Assembly: GCF_026167525.1 (NCBI RefSeq)
Contig: NZ_CP110679.1
Coordinates: 1,178,001 to 1,242,000, forward strand
Direction of reading: 5' to 3'
Source: Sphingomonas sp. M1-B02
GTDB lineage: Bacteria > Pseudomonadota > Alphaproteobacteria > Sphingomonadales > Sphingomonadaceae
Length of the DNA: 64,000 nucleotides
Shown piece after piece: positions 42,787 through 53,226 of the stretch (its first letter is position 1; every line of letters starts with the position of its first letter). Both the position numbers and the translations under genes were made by a program. The notes under the pieces are model-generated. The model was not told the DNA's origin and did no database searches. It was given only the letters and a program-made list of their open reading frames with translations.

Positions 42787-44049
42787 TCAGCCGATCGCGC
42801 CCACTGTCCGGCCTGCCGCGGCGAACATTTCGAGGATGCGATCGATCTGCTCGCTCGTATGCTCGGCGCAAAGCGAGCAGCGCAGCAGATAGGTGCCGGC
42901 GGGGGTTGCCGGCGGGCGCGCCATGTTGACGTACAGCCCGGCCTCGAGCAGCGACTGCCACATCGCCACGGCCTGTTCCTGATCCTCCAGAATCACCGCG
43001 ATGATCGCGCTTTCGGGGGTCTCGGTGCCGAGCTTGAAGCCAAGCTGCTTCAGCCCGCCATGCACGCGCCGGGCATTCTCCCACAGATGCTGGCGCTTGT
43101 TGTGGGCGTGCATCAGCTTGCGGATCGAGGTCGCGGCGGTCGCCACGACCGACGGCGGCAGCGACGCGGTGAAGATATAGGGCCGGCACGCCAGCCGGAT
43201 CGCCTCGAACTTGGGATGGTTCGAGACGCAGAAGCCGCCGACCGTGCCGACCGATTTGGAGAAGGTGCCGACGATGAAATCGACATCGGCCTCGCACCCC
43301 TGATCCTCGTAAACGCCGCGGCCGTTGGGCCCGAAGAAGCCCATCGAATGCGCTTCGTCGCTGAGCACCATGCAGCCATGCTTCTTGGCGACCGCGACCA
43401 TTTCGCGGAGCGGCGCGACGTCGCCGAGCATCGAATAGACGCCCTCGAGGATCACCAGCTTGCCGGCATCCTTGGGCAGGCGGCCAAGACGCTTGTCGAG
43501 ATCCTCGACATCATTGTGGCGGAAGCGGACGATCTCGGCATTGCCCTGCTTGCAGCCGTCATAGATCGAGGCGTGGCTGTCGGCGTCGAGGATGACATAT
43601 TCGCCCTTCCCCGCCAGCGTGCTGATCATGCCGAGATTGGCCATATAGCCGGTCGAAAAGACGATCGCGCCCGACACGCCGTAGAAGTCGCGCAGCGCCT
43701 GCTCGACTTCCATATGATCGCGGAAGGTGCCGTTGAGCATCCGGCTGCCGTTGGTGCCCGAGCCGAACTGGTCGAGCGCGTCCTTGCCCGCCTGGATCAC
43801 GTCGGGATCGAAGGTCATGCCCATATAATTATAGGTGCCGAGCAGGATCGTATCGCGGCCGGAGATGACGGCTTCGGTCGGCGACTTGACCTGCTCCATC
43901 ACGATCGCGAAGGGATCGGTGACGCCGGTATCGATCAGCGCCTGTCGCTCGGCGATGATCGGATCGAACTTGCTCATCAGATCGCGTTCCGGCGCGACCA
44001 GCGGCGGGTTCTCGGGCAGCGCGTCGGCGAGGTTCGCCCCTTCGGTCAC
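42787..44049 (-). CDS. spt: Serine palmitoyltransferase
   Basis: A soluble 420-residue serine palmitoyltransferase, catalysing PLP-dependent condensation of L-serine and palmitoyl thioester to 3-ketodihydrosphingosine, the first step of sphingolipid synthesis. Length and sequence follow the Sphingomonas enzyme: TILLGTYNYMGMTFDP, FGSGTNGSRMLNGT, DADSHASIYDGC, DEAHSMGFFGPNGRG and the PLP-lysine motif GTFSKSVGTVGG. It is the last gene of a minus-strand unit with a dedicated acyl carrier protein and a ceramide-reductase-like gene. No defect is visible. Confidence 0.95.
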   Translation of the reverse strand: MTEGANLADALPENPPLVAPERDLMSKFDPIIAERQALIDTGVTDPFAIVMEQVKSPTEAVISGRDTILLGTYNYMGMTFDPDVIQAGKDALDQFGSGTNGSRMLNGTFRDHMEVEQALRDFYGVSGAIVFSTGYMANLGMISTLAGKGEYVILDADSHASIYDGCKQGNAEIVRFRHNDVEDLDKRLGRLPKDAGKLVILEGVYSMLGDVAPLREMVAVAKKHGCMVLSDEAHSMGFFGPNGRGVYEDQGCEADVDFIVGTFSKSVGTVGGFCVSNHPKFEAIRLACRPYIFTASLPPSVVATAATSIRKLMHAHNKRQHLWENARRVHGGLKQLGFKLGTETPESAIIAVILEDQEQAVAMWQSLLEAGLYVNMARPPATPAGTYLLRCSLCAEHTSEQIDRILEMFAAAGRTVGAIG

Positions 44050-44053
44050 CGCC

Positions 44054-44296
44054 TCAGCCCTTCAGCTTGACGACGGCATCGACGAGCTGGCCGACATTCT
44101 CGATCTCTGCCTGCATGTTCATCGTGATGATGATGTCGAACTCGTCCTCGATCGCCGCGACGAAATCCATGACGGTCAGGCTGTCCCATTCGAGATCGCC
44201 GGCGAAGGTGGTCGCATCGCTCAGCGCCACGCCCTTCTTGTTGAACGGTTCGATCTGGGCGGTGACGGTATCGAAGATTTCGGAGCGGTCGCTCAC
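44054..44296 (-). CDS. Acyl carrier protein of the sphingolipid operon
   Basis: An 80-residue acyl carrier protein; the phosphopantetheine Ser lies in LEWDSLTVMDF near residue 39. It starts at GTG 44296 (AGGGA upstream) and ends 4 bases before spt. Placement directly before spt matches the sphingolipid-dedicated carrier known in Caulobacter and Sphingomonas, which supplies acyl chains to serine palmitoyltransferase. It is shorter and more divergent than housekeeping AcpP. A longer frame upstream in the same phase looks like an antisense artefact of the cerR 3' end. Confidence 0.88.
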   Translation of the reverse strand: MSDRSEIFDTVTAQIEPFNKKGVALSDATTFAGDLEWDSLTVMDFVAAIEDEFDIIITMNMQAEIENVGQLVDAVVKLKG

Positions 44297-44358
44297 TCGG
44301 CGTTCCCTATTCTGTTGTCTGACCGTGGTGCCAAGCAAATGCGGCACCTGTTGGGCGC

Positions 44359-45264
44359 CTATAGCAGCCCCTGCTCGCGATACCATGCCGCCGTGGCCGC
44401 CAGCCCCGCCTTGGTCTCCACTTGCGGCGTCCACAAATTGGCGGGCGGACGGTTGGCCGGATCGATCACCCAGTCCTCGTGGCAGAAGTAAGCGACGCGA
44501 TCGGGGGTGAGCTTGGCGTTCTTCCCGCGCATCAGCCGATCGAGATGCGCGCCCGCCGTCATCAGAGGACGGGGAAGCGCGAAGGCGGCGACGCGCTTGC
44601 CGACCGCAGTACCGATCGCGACGCCGAAGTCGCGGTGGCTCCAGCCGCCGTCGGCGCCGTCGTCGGCGTCGAGGATCCGCCTGCAATTGTCGCTCACCGC
44701 CAGCGCGAGCAACAGGCGACCCAGGTCGCCCACTTCGATCACCGAGAGCCGGCCGCCGGGAGGAAGCAGCGCCAGGCCGCGCTTGGCGAGCTTGAACAGT
44801 TCGAGCATCTCCATGTCGCCGGGGCCATAGATTGCCGGCGGCCGGACGATCGTCCAGTCGAGCGGAGACACCTGGACGAGCGCATCGCCCTCGGCCTTCG
44901 ACCAGCCATAGTCGGACATGCCCGGCTCGCGCGCGGCGAGTGAGGAGACGTGGACGAAGCGTTGGACGCCCGCCGCCTGCGCTGCGCCGAGCATGTTACG
45001 CGTGCCTTCGACATTGCCGCGGGCGAAGCCTTCGCGGTCGGGGGCGTTGACGACGCCCGCGACGTGGATGACGGCATCGGCGCCTTCGACCAAGCGGGCG
45101 AGCGCGCTGTGGTTTTCGAGATCGCCGGCGATCCATTCGATCCCCGGGCACGTCGACTGTTCGCGCCGGGTGAGTGCGCGGACCTGGTGCCCCGCTTCCA
45201 GGGCGAGCGCGATCAGGCGCTTGCCGACGAAACCGGTGCCGCCGGTGATGGCCAGGCTGGTCAT
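44359..45264 (-). CDS. cerR: NAD(P)-dependent epimerase/reductase, CerR-like
   Basis: A 301-residue extended short-chain dehydrogenase. The nucleotide-binding motif TGGTGFVGKRL is at the N-terminus and the active-site Y-x-x-x-K is in DYGWSKAEGD. Its placement beside acp and spt matches CerR, the enzyme that reduces 3-keto-dihydroceramide in Caulobacter sphingolipid synthesis (established there; assignment here rests on context and fold). It heads the three-gene order cerR-acp-spt. No membrane segment is obvious. Confidence 0.75.
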   Translation of the reverse strand: MTSLAITGGTGFVGKRLIALALEAGHQVRALTRREQSTCPGIEWIAGDLENHSALARLVEGADAVIHVAGVVNAPDREGFARGNVEGTRNMLGAAQAAGVQRFVHVSSLAAREPGMSDYGWSKAEGDALVQVSPLDWTIVRPPAIYGPGDMEMLELFKLAKRGLALLPPGGRLSVIEVGDLGRLLLALAVSDNCRRILDADDGADGGWSHRDFGVAIGTAVGKRVAAFALPRPLMTAGAHLDRLMRGKNAKLTPDRVAYFCHEDWVIDPANRPPANLWTPQVETKAGLAATAAWYREQGLL

Positions 45265-45277
45265 AAGATCGACTCGC

Positions 45278-45471
45278 GCGACGACGCGACGACGCGACGA
45301 AGTTTTGTTCGCGCAGAGGCGCAGAGGACGCAGAGAAGATCGCCGACGCGAAGCGTCAGCCCATCTAGCGATAGAGGTAAGCCCTGCCGCTGACGCGGCG
45401 ACCGCCCTACTCTGCGCTCTCTGCGCCTCCGCGCGAACCCACTTCTTCTCGTCGCGTCGTCGCGTCGTCGC
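45278..45471. repeat. Large inverted repeat between proB and cerR
   Basis: An outer stem of 23 bp made of GCGACGAC units (45278-45300 with 45449-45471) continues into imperfectly paired inner arms sharing TTCGCGC.GAGGCGCAGAG. The centre is about 75 bases. It may terminate proB transcription or be a mobile palindromic element. Confidence 0.75.
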
Positions 45472-45484
45472 ACGAAAAACCTAA

Positions 45485-46591
45485 TCACAACAAAGCCATG
45501 TGACTGCGATGCACCAGCGCCGAGCGCGGCGCGTAGCCCAGGATCCCGGCCTGCGCCTCGTTGCGCTTGCCGATGATGCGCGCCGCATCTTCCGACGGAT
45601 ATTCGGCGAGCCCGCGCGCGATAGGCGTTCCGGAAAGGTCGGCGATGACGATCAGGTCACCCCGCGCGAAGCTGCCCTCGATCCGAGTCGCTCCCGCCGC
45701 GAGCAGGCTCTTGCCCTGCGCCAGCGCGTTCGCCGCGCCCGCATCGACATGGATCATGCCCTTCGCGGTGAGTCCACCCGCCAGCCACGCCTTGCGCGCC
45801 GGCGCCGATTTCTCCGCCACGAACAGGCTGTGCCGCGCATCGCCCGACAGCGGCCGATCGACTCGTCCCGAAGCGATTGCCAGATGCGCCCCCGCCCCAT
45901 TGGCGATCCGCGCCGCGGCGATCTTCGAGACCATGCCACCCGACCCCATGCCCGATGCCGATCCGCCATCCGCCATCGCCTCGATAACGGGGTCGATCCG
46001 CTCGATCCGCTCGATATGTACGGCGCCGGGCAGCGCCGGGTTGCGATCATACAGCCCGTCGACGTCGCTCAGCAGCACCACGCCCCCCGCCCCCGCCGCC
46101 TGCGCCACCCGCGCGGCGAGGCGATCGTTATCGCCGAAGCGGATTTCCTCGGTGGCGACGCTGTCATTCTCGTTGAGCACCGGCACCACGCCCAGCCCGA
46201 GCAACCGATCGAGCGTCGCCGCCGCGTTGAGATAGCGCCGCCGATCCTCGAGATCGTCGAGCGTCACCAGCATCTGCGCGGCCGTGAGGCCCTCGGCCCC
46301 CAGCGTCTCGGCCCAGACCTGCGAAAGCGCGATCTGCCCGACGGCAGCGGCCGCCTGCGCATCCTCGAGGCTGGCGCGACCGCCCTTGGCGAGCCCCAGC
46401 CGCCGCGCGCCCAGCGCGATTGCGCCGGAGGATACCACCGCAATCTGCTGACCGGCCTTCGTCCGCTCGGCGATATCGGCGACGATCCCGGCAAGCCATG
46501 CGCGCCGCACTCCCCCCTCGCCATCGACGAGCAAAGCCGACCCGATCTTGACGATCAGCCGCGGACAGGAAGCGGGCGGGAAGAGGGACAT
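45485..46591 (-). CDS. proB: Glutamate 5-kinase
   Basis: Glutamate 5-kinase, 368 residues, first step of proline synthesis. The amino-acid kinase domain has LIVKIGSALLVDG, VSSGAIALGARRLG, VPVLNENDSVATEE and GMGSGGMVSKIAAA; the C-terminal PUA domain (about 275-365) includes GMIHVDAGAANALAQGKSLL. The ATG at 46591 has GGAG upstream; a 12-residue extension is unlikely. It is followed by a large inverted repeat before the sphingolipid genes. Confidence 0.95.
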   Translation of the reverse strand: MSLFPPASCPRLIVKIGSALLVDGEGGVRRAWLAGIVADIAERTKAGQQIAVVSSGAIALGARRLGLAKGGRASLEDAQAAAAVGQIALSQVWAETLGAEGLTAAQMLVTLDDLEDRRRYLNAAATLDRLLGLGVVPVLNENDSVATEEIRFGDNDRLAARVAQAAGAGGVVLLSDVDGLYDRNPALPGAVHIERIERIDPVIEAMADGGSASGMGSGGMVSKIAAARIANGAGAHLAIASGRVDRPLSGDARHSLFVAEKSAPARKAWLAGGLTAKGMIHVDAGAANALAQGKSLLAAGATRIEGSFARGDLIVIADLSGTPIARGLAEYPSEDAARIIGKRNEAQAGILGYAPRSALVHRSHMALL

Positions 46592-46639
46592 GGCGCTCCG
46601 CTTAGCCGTCCATGATGCGGCCGCCAATGCGCGGGCCGA

Positions 46640-47194
46640 CTATTCGCGCGAGAAAATCTCGTCGTGCGACAAGGTAAGATCGAGCAAAGGTGGCGACAGG
46701 CTGGAAGGTTCGCGAGGGAGCGACTCTGCCCAACCGTCGCTTGTGCGTTGCACCACGCGCAAACGCTCGGTCACGATATCGACGAACACGATCGTGTCGA
46801 TGCTCGGCAGTTCCTTATATTCCTCCAACTTTACCCGCAGATCGGTACGCGCCGTCCCCGCAGACAGCACTTCGAAAACGATACGCGGATCGTCGAATGC
46901 CTTCAGACCATCGTTCGATGAATTGTTCCGGTCGCAATAGACGGTGACGTCCGGGTAACGCACGGATCGATCGCGAGTGCGTGCAGCCATATCGGAATTA
47001 TAGGGCTTGCAGCCGGTTCCTCGTAGGCGGGACGCAAGCGCGATTATGATATTGGTCTGCACCTCCGAGTGACGGGCCGTCCCCCCCGCCATCAAGCGGA
47101 TCACGCCATTGTCGAGCTCCGCCTTGCGATCACCGAAGTCGATTTCGAGGAATTCCTCGGCGCTCAGCAGCGGATAATCGGGTTGCGTCGCCAT
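46640..47194 (-). CDS. Uma2 family (DUF820) endonuclease-like protein
   Basis: A 184-residue Uma2/DUF820 protein with a PD-(D/E)XK-like fold. Typical segments are LSAEEFLEIDFGDRKAELDNGVI, RYPDVTVYCDR (Asp), IVFEVLSAGTARTDLRVKLEEY (the E and K positions) and TIVFVDIVTERLRVVQR. Activity is unproven for most members; many are expanded in mobile-rich genomes. It lies between obgE and proB on the same strand and may be read through from obgE (31-base gap). Confidence 0.85.
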   Translation of the reverse strand: MATQPDYPLLSAEEFLEIDFGDRKAELDNGVIRLMAGGTARHSEVQTNIIIALASRLRGTGCKPYNSDMAARTRDRSVRYPDVTVYCDRNNSSNDGLKAFDDPRIVFEVLSAGTARTDLRVKLEEYKELPSIDTIVFVDIVTERLRVVQRTSDGWAESLPREPSSLSPPLLDLTLSHDEIFSRE

Positions 47195-47224
47195 CCGGGC
47201 GTCATATCATATCGATGTGGCGCT

Positions 47225-48304
<1,080 letters not shown>

Positions 48305-48395
48305 TCACCCCACGGCAGTAAACTGTTTGATACTTGGTCTGCGCTGCTACTTTCGGGGGTGGCGCGCGGAGAGAGCCGGGCTATAGGCTTGGAGT

Positions 48396-49652
48396 ATGAA
48401 GGCCACGGCGCCCGCCGCCGGGACCAGCACAAGGCACCCCTCGCACGCCATGAAACTGATCGATCGCTACATGGCGCGGCTGATCGCGGTTCCGTTGATC
48501 TCCACCTTGCTGATCTCGGCGATGCTGCTCGTCCTCGATCGCATGCTGCGCCTGTTCGATTTCGTCGCGACCGAAGGCGGCCCGGTCAGCGTCGTATGGC
48601 GGATGCTCGCCAATCTGCTTCCCGAATATCTGGGGCTCGGCATCCCGATCGGGCTGATGCTCGGCTGCCTGCTGGCCTTCCGCCGCCTCGCCACCTCGTC
48701 GGAGCTCGACGTGCTGCGCGCGGTGGGGATCAGCTATACCCGGCTGCTGCGGGTGCCCTTCATGTATGCGATGGCGCTGGCGGCGCTCAATCTGGCGATC
48801 GTCGGCTTCGTCCAGCCCTGGGCGCGCTACAATTACGAGCAATTGCGCTACGAACTGCGCTCGGGCACGCTCGGCGCCTCGATCAAGGTGGGCGAGTTCA
48901 CCAATTTCGGCAGCCGGATGACGCTTCGGATCGAAGAGAGCGCCAACGAAGGCCGCGATCTCTCGGGCATCTTCGTGCGGATGACCACGGCCGACGGCCC
49001 GCTCGCGGTTACTGCCGAGAAGGGCCGCTTCCTGCGCAGCGACGATCCCGACACGATCATCTTCCGCCTGACCAACGGCACGCTCGTGCACAACGACAAG
49101 GGCTCGCCCGTACCGCGGGTGCTGACCTTCGACACGCATAATCTGCCGATCCCGCTGCCCAAATATGAGAATTTCCGCCGCCGCGGCGACAAGAATCTCG
49201 AGCTCACGCTCCCCGAGCTGGCGGTGATCGGCAAGAATAAGGGCGTGAGCGATACCCAGCGCGACACCAGCCGCGCCGCCTTCCACTTCCGTCTGGCGGA
49301 AGTCATGTCGATGTTCCTGCTGCCGATGCTGGCCGCGGCACTCGGCATTCCGCCCAAGCGATCGACCTCGGCGCTCGGCGTCTTCCTGTCGATTGTGATC
49401 ATCGTGACCTATCACAAGGTCAACGAATATGCCCAGGCGATCGGCAGTCTGGGGCGGATCGATCCGATCATCGCCTTGTGGGTGCCCTTCACGATCTTCG
49501 CCGGGCTGACGATCTGGATGTATCACACCGTGGCCTATGTGCCCGGCGGCCAGCCGATCGGCGCGCTCGAGAAGGCGATCTCGAAGGCATGGACCGTCGT
49601 CCGCCGGCGCCTGCCCGGCGGACGCCGCAAGACCACGGAGATCCCGGCGTGA
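48396..49652 (+). CDS. lptF: LPS export permease LptF
   Basis: Inner-membrane permease of the LptB2FG transporter that extracts lipopolysaccharide for export. It has 418 residues with three N-terminal membrane helices (from LIAVPLISTLLISAMLL), a periplasmic beta-jellyroll (about 130-270) and three C-terminal helices. The ATG at 48396 is supported by GGAG; MKLIDRY at 48450 is an alternative. The stop overlaps the lptG start (GTGA), so the partners are coupled. Confidence 0.92.
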   Translation: MKATAPAAGTSTRHPSHAMKLIDRYMARLIAVPLISTLLISAMLLVLDRMLRLFDFVATEGGPVSVVWRMLANLLPEYLGLGIPIGLMLGCLLAFRRLATSSELDVLRAVGISYTRLLRVPFMYAMALAALNLAIVGFVQPWARYNYEQLRYELRSGTLGASIKVGEFTNFGSRMTLRIEESANEGRDLSGIFVRMTTADGPLAVTAEKGRFLRSDDPDTIIFRLTNGTLVHNDKGSPVPRVLTFDTHNLPIPLPKYENFRRRGDKNLELTLPELAVIGKNKGVSDTQRDTSRAAFHFRLAEVMSMFLLPMLAAALGIPPKRSTSALGVFLSIVIIVTYHKVNEYAQAIGSLGRIDPIIALWVPFTIFAGLTIWMYHTVAYVPGGQPIGALEKAISKAWTVVRRRLPGGRRKTTEIPA

Positions 49653-50746
49653 ACTGGGTGAATTTCTTCCCCTCGCCCACCGTATCGCTCTACATGGGGC
49701 GGATGTTCCTGGTGCGGACCTTCGCGATCCTCGCCGGGCTCGTGCTGATCCTCCAGGCGCTCGATCTGCTCAGCGAATCGGGCAAGATCCTCGCCGTTGC
49801 CGGCAATGGCGATGCCGAGGTGTGGCGCTATGTCGGGTTGCGCACGCCGGAGATCATCTCGCGCTTCCTGCCCTTCTCGGTGCTGCTCGGCACGATCCTG
49901 GCGCTGTCGCAGCTCAACCAGAATAGCGAAGTCATCGCGCTCAAGGCCTCGGGGCTTTCGGCGCACCAGGTGCTGGCGCCGCTGATCGTCGCGGCGCTCG
50001 GCGTGGCGGTGATTTCGTTCGGCTTCAACGAGCGTATCGTCGCGCGTTCCACCGCGACGCTCGAGCAATGGAAGAAGGTCGATTACGGCCCCATGCCGGT
50101 CGATCGCGGCGATCGCGCCAATGTCTGGGTGAAATCGGGCAACGATCTGATCGTCGTCGATCAGATCAAGGGGCGCGGCAATGCCGCCTTGCTCTACAAT
50201 GTCACCGTCTACGAACGCGACGGCCAGTCGCTCCGCTCGATCCTGACCGCACCGCGCGGGGCCCGCGACGGCGACGGCTGGCGGGTGACCGACGCCCAGC
50301 GCTTCACGATCGAGGGCGGGCAGATGGCCAGGCTCGGCACCGTGCGGATCGCACCCGGCGTGCGCCCCGATCAGTTCACACTCAGTTCGGTCAATCCCGA
50401 CGGGCTTTCGTTCGTCGCGCTGCGCGAAGTGATCGCCGATTTGAACCAGGCGGGTCGACCCACCAAGGCGCTGGAGGGCGCGCTCTGGCACAAGCTATCG
50501 GGGCCGCTCTCCTCGATCCTGATGCCTTTGCTGGGCGCGGTCGCCGCCTTTGGCATTGCCCGATCCGGCAAGCTGTTCGTCCGCGCCGTTATGGGGATGG
50601 GGCTTGGCTTCCTCTATTTCGTCGCCGACAATTTCGCGCTCGCGATGGGCAATCTGGGCGCCTACCCGCCGTTCCTCGCCGCCTGGGCCCCGTTCCTGCT
50701 GTTCCTGATGATCGGCGAAGCGGTCTTGCTGCGAAGCGAAGAATAG
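49649..50746 (+). CDS. lptG: LPS export permease LptG
   Basis: Partner permease LptG, 365 residues, from the GTG at 49649 that overlaps the lptF stop. The N-terminal GRMFLVRTFAILAGLVLILQALDLL helix, the SRFLPFSVLLGTILALSQLNQNSE segment, a periplasmic domain (about 125-250) and C-terminal helices (SILMPLLGAVAAFGIARSGK, LGAYPPFLAAWAPFLLFLMIG) match the family. It forms the LptF-LptG heterodimer with LptB ATPase encoded elsewhere. Confidence 0.92.
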   Translation: MNWVNFFPSPTVSLYMGRMFLVRTFAILAGLVLILQALDLLSESGKILAVAGNGDAEVWRYVGLRTPEIISRFLPFSVLLGTILALSQLNQNSEVIALKASGLSAHQVLAPLIVAALGVAVISFGFNERIVARSTATLEQWKKVDYGPMPVDRGDRANVWVKSGNDLIVVDQIKGRGNAALLYNVTVYERDGQSLRSILTAPRGARDGDGWRVTDAQRFTIEGGQMARLGTVRIAPGVRPDQFTLSSVNPDGLSFVALREVIADLNQAGRPTKALEGALWHKLSGPLSSILMPLLGAVAAFGIARSGKLFVRAVMGMGLGFLYFVADNFALAMGNLGAYPPFLAAWAPFLLFLMIGEAVLLRSEE

Positions 50747-50792
50747 CCGCCCGACTTTCGATAGTCTCCGGGCTCAGCCAGACCTATTCGCT

Positions 50793-51899
50793 TCAGCGCT
50801 TCGTGATCGTGCTGCGCGCAAGCCGCGTGACCAGCTTGGGCAGGCCGGTGTGGCTGGCCTTGTGATAAAGCGAGCCGGGCTCCAGCGCCGCGCTGATACG
50901 GCGATGGGCCGCGCCCAGCGCATGATAGGGAACACTCGGCAGCAAATGGTGCAGCGCATGATAGCGCAGCCCGACGGGTGCCCACAAAGCGGGCAGCAAG
51001 GCCGGCGGCGGCACGTTGACGCTGTCAAGATACTGCGCGGTTACGGTCATCGCCTCGCTCTCATTCTCCCAGAGATGGGCGACGAGGGTGCGAACTTGAT
51101 TGATCACCGTGGCCGCCGAAAGCACGGCAAGGAAAATCAGGAAGGCGTTGAGTGCAACCACGCCGGTCGCGACCATGGCGATCAGCGCGATCGCCCAAAG
51201 GCTGGCACCGAATTCCATCGCCAGCCATTCGCGGCGGAAACGGCCTTCAGGAAGTCGCCGACGATAAGCGGGATTGATCACCAAGCCCGAATAGCGCTCG
51301 ATCACCAGCTTGCGCAGCGGCGGGATGAGCAGCGAGAGCGGCGCGAGAACGGCGTAGCGGATCAGCAGCCCGATCGGCGCGAGCGCGGCGAGCGCGACGA
51401 ACAAAGGCAGCGTCCATGGCTTCATCAGCGCCAGCGGCAGATATTCGGGATCCTCGACCGTGCCATATTTGGTGCGCGCGTGGTGGTGGACGTGCACGTC
51501 TTCATACATGAAGGACGGCACCATCATCGGCACGCCGACCAGCAGATTCCACCCCAGCCGGAAGCCAGGCACCTGGCCGGGCTTCATATGCGAGATTTCG
51601 TGAATGAAGCTCGCGGCACGGTACAAAGCGAGCGCCGAGACGAGACCCGCAAAAAGGCCAAGCGCGAGGCTGCCGGCGGTCAAGGCGACGAACAAGGCTC
51701 CGTAACCGACAACGACGGAGGCGATCAGGTCTCCCCAATAGATAGCCGGCTTGTGAAGGGCGAATTCGCGCGCCATCTCGGCGGCGGCGCGCAGCATCGC
51801 TTTGTCGTCGGCGATCCGTTCACGCGTCGCGCGGGCTGCAACTGCCGGCACTTCGGTGGCGGCATCAAATGCGAGACTGCTGTTCATTCCATAGGCCAT
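50793..51899 (-). CDS. Fatty acid desaturase family protein
   Basis: A membrane di-iron desaturase/hydroxylase of about 368 residues. Histidine boxes are HEISH, HVHHHARTKYGT and HALHHLLPSVPYH, in usual order with membrane helices between. The start is uncertain: ATG at 51899 or 51887, neither with a clear ribosome site; an open frame continues further upstream but overlaps the divergent gene. It is divergent from the YghO/ceramide-synthase-like gene and near the sphingolipid operon, so a lipid or ceramide substrate is plausible (inference). Confidence 0.78.
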   Translation of the reverse strand: MAYGMNSSLAFDAATEVPAVAARATRERIADDKAMLRAAAEMAREFALHKPAIYWGDLIASVVVGYGALFVALTAGSLALGLFAGLVSALALYRAASFIHEISHMKPGQVPGFRLGWNLLVGVPMMVPSFMYEDVHVHHHARTKYGTVEDPEYLPLALMKPWTLPLFVALAALAPIGLLIRYAVLAPLSLLIPPLRKLVIERYSGLVINPAYRRRLPEGRFRREWLAMEFGASLWAIALIAMVATGVVALNAFLIFLAVLSAATVINQVRTLVAHLWENESEAMTVTAQYLDSVNVPPPALLPALWAPVGLRYHALHHLLPSVPYHALGAAHRRISAALEPGSLYHKASHTGLPKLVTRLARSTITKR

Positions 51900-52029
51900 T
51901 GCAAGTAGATAGTGGCTCAATGTTGGCAGTAACAGGGGCGCAGGGCCTTGCCCGGACACCACCGACGTTGCGGCTTGACATGAAGCATGCCGCGCGGGAC
52001 GTGATGCCGCTTCCAGAAAGGCCCGGTCC

Positions 52030-53181
52030 ATGTCTTCGCTCTCGATCCGTCCCGTCTCCTCGAAGCCCGACCGAAAGGCGTTCATCGACCTCGCCTACCG
52101 CCTGAATGGCGACGACCCGAATTGGGTCGCGCCGCTCCGCGATGAAGTCGCCTCCACGATCGATCCCGCGAAGAATGGTTGGTTCAGCCATGCCGAGGCG
52201 CAGCTGTTTCTGGCGGAGCGCGACGGCAAGGTGATCGGCCGCATTTCGGCGCATATCGACCGCCTCGCACTGGAAATGCCGCCCGAGCAGGGCTTCGGCC
52301 CCGGCACCGGCTTTTTCGGCCTGTATGAGGCCGAGGATCGCGAAACATCCGATGCGCTGATCGCCCGCGCCGAGCAATGGCTGCGCGACAAAGGAATGGC
52401 TCGCGCGATCGGACCGGTCAGCCTTTCCATCTGGGAAGAGCCCGGCCTGCTCGTGAAGGGATATGATCATCCGCCGACGGTGCTGATGGGGCATCATCCC
52501 CCCCGCTATCGGGACTGGATCGAGTCTGCCGGATACGCGCCGGTCAAAAAGCTAGTCACCTATGAGCTCGACATCACGGGGCCGTTTCCGCCGCTGATCC
52601 AGCGCGTGATTGCCGCGGGACACAAGAATAAGCGGATCCACATCCGCCAGGTCGACAAGAAGCGCTTCGCGGAAGAAGCCGCGATCATCCTGGGCATCCT
52701 CAACGATGCGTGGTCCGACAATTGGGGCTACGTGCCGCTGACCCAGCCCGAGATCGACGACGTCGGCAAGAAATTGAAACCGCTGGTCTATGAGGACCTG
52801 ATCCGGATTGCCGAATATGACGGCGAGCCGGTCGCCTTCATGATCACCCTGCCCGACTTCAACGAAGCGCTGAAGCCGCTCAAGGGCTCGCTGTTCCCGT
52901 TCGGCTGGGCGAAGCTGTTGCTGTGGTTGCGCAAGCCCAAGGCTGTGACGATGCGGGTACCGTTGATGGGGGTGGTCAAGCGGCTGCAAAGCTCACGGCT
53001 CGCCAGCCAGCTCGCCTTCATGATGATCGAACTGATCCGGATCGAGGCAGTGAAGCATTATGGCAGCAGCCGCGGCGAGATCGGCTGGATCCTCGACGAC
53101 AATCAGGGGATGATCGCGATCGCCGATGCGATCAACAGCCGCATCAACCGCGAATATCTGATCTACGCGAAGCCGCTCTAG
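52030..53181 (+). CDS. bcerS: YghO-type GNAT acyltransferase, candidate bacterial ceramide synthase
   Basis: A 383-residue GNAT-fold protein of the YghO type. The N-terminal half has DPNWVAPLRDEV, AQLFLAERDGKVIGRISAHID and GPGTGFFGLYEAEDR; the C-terminal half has ILNDAWSDNWGYVPLTQPE, a second GNAT-like core (IAEYDGEPVAFMITLPDFNEAL) and GWILDDNQGMIAIADAI. Bacterial ceramide synthase of Caulobacter belongs to this type (recalled, not verified here), and the window also holds spt, an acyl carrier protein and cerR. The N-acylation role is thus an inference. ATG at 52030. Confidence 0.6.
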   Translation: MSSLSIRPVSSKPDRKAFIDLAYRLNGDDPNWVAPLRDEVASTIDPAKNGWFSHAEAQLFLAERDGKVIGRISAHIDRLALEMPPEQGFGPGTGFFGLYEAEDRETSDALIARAEQWLRDKGMARAIGPVSLSIWEEPGLLVKGYDHPPTVLMGHHPPRYRDWIESAGYAPVKKLVTYELDITGPFPPLIQRVIAAGHKNKRIHIRQVDKKRFAEEAAIILGILNDAWSDNWGYVPLTQPEIDDVGKKLKPLVYEDLIRIAEYDGEPVAFMITLPDFNEALKPLKGSLFPFGWAKLLLWLRKPKAVTMRVPLMGVVKRLQSSRLASQLAFMMIELIRIEAVKHYGSSRGEIGWILDDNQGMIAIADAINSRINREYLIYAKPL

Positions 53182-53190
53182 GGCGAGCGG

Positions 53191-53219
53191 GGCCCGCGGA
53201 CGCTTTTGCGCCGCGGGCC
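53191..53219. terminator. Hairpin between convergent genes
   Basis: GGCCCGCGG pairs perfectly with CCGCGGGCC around an 11-base loop containing TTTT, 10 bases after the acyltransferase stop and 8 bases from the convergent small gene. Confidence 0.6.
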
Positions 53220-53226
53220 TGCGCGT

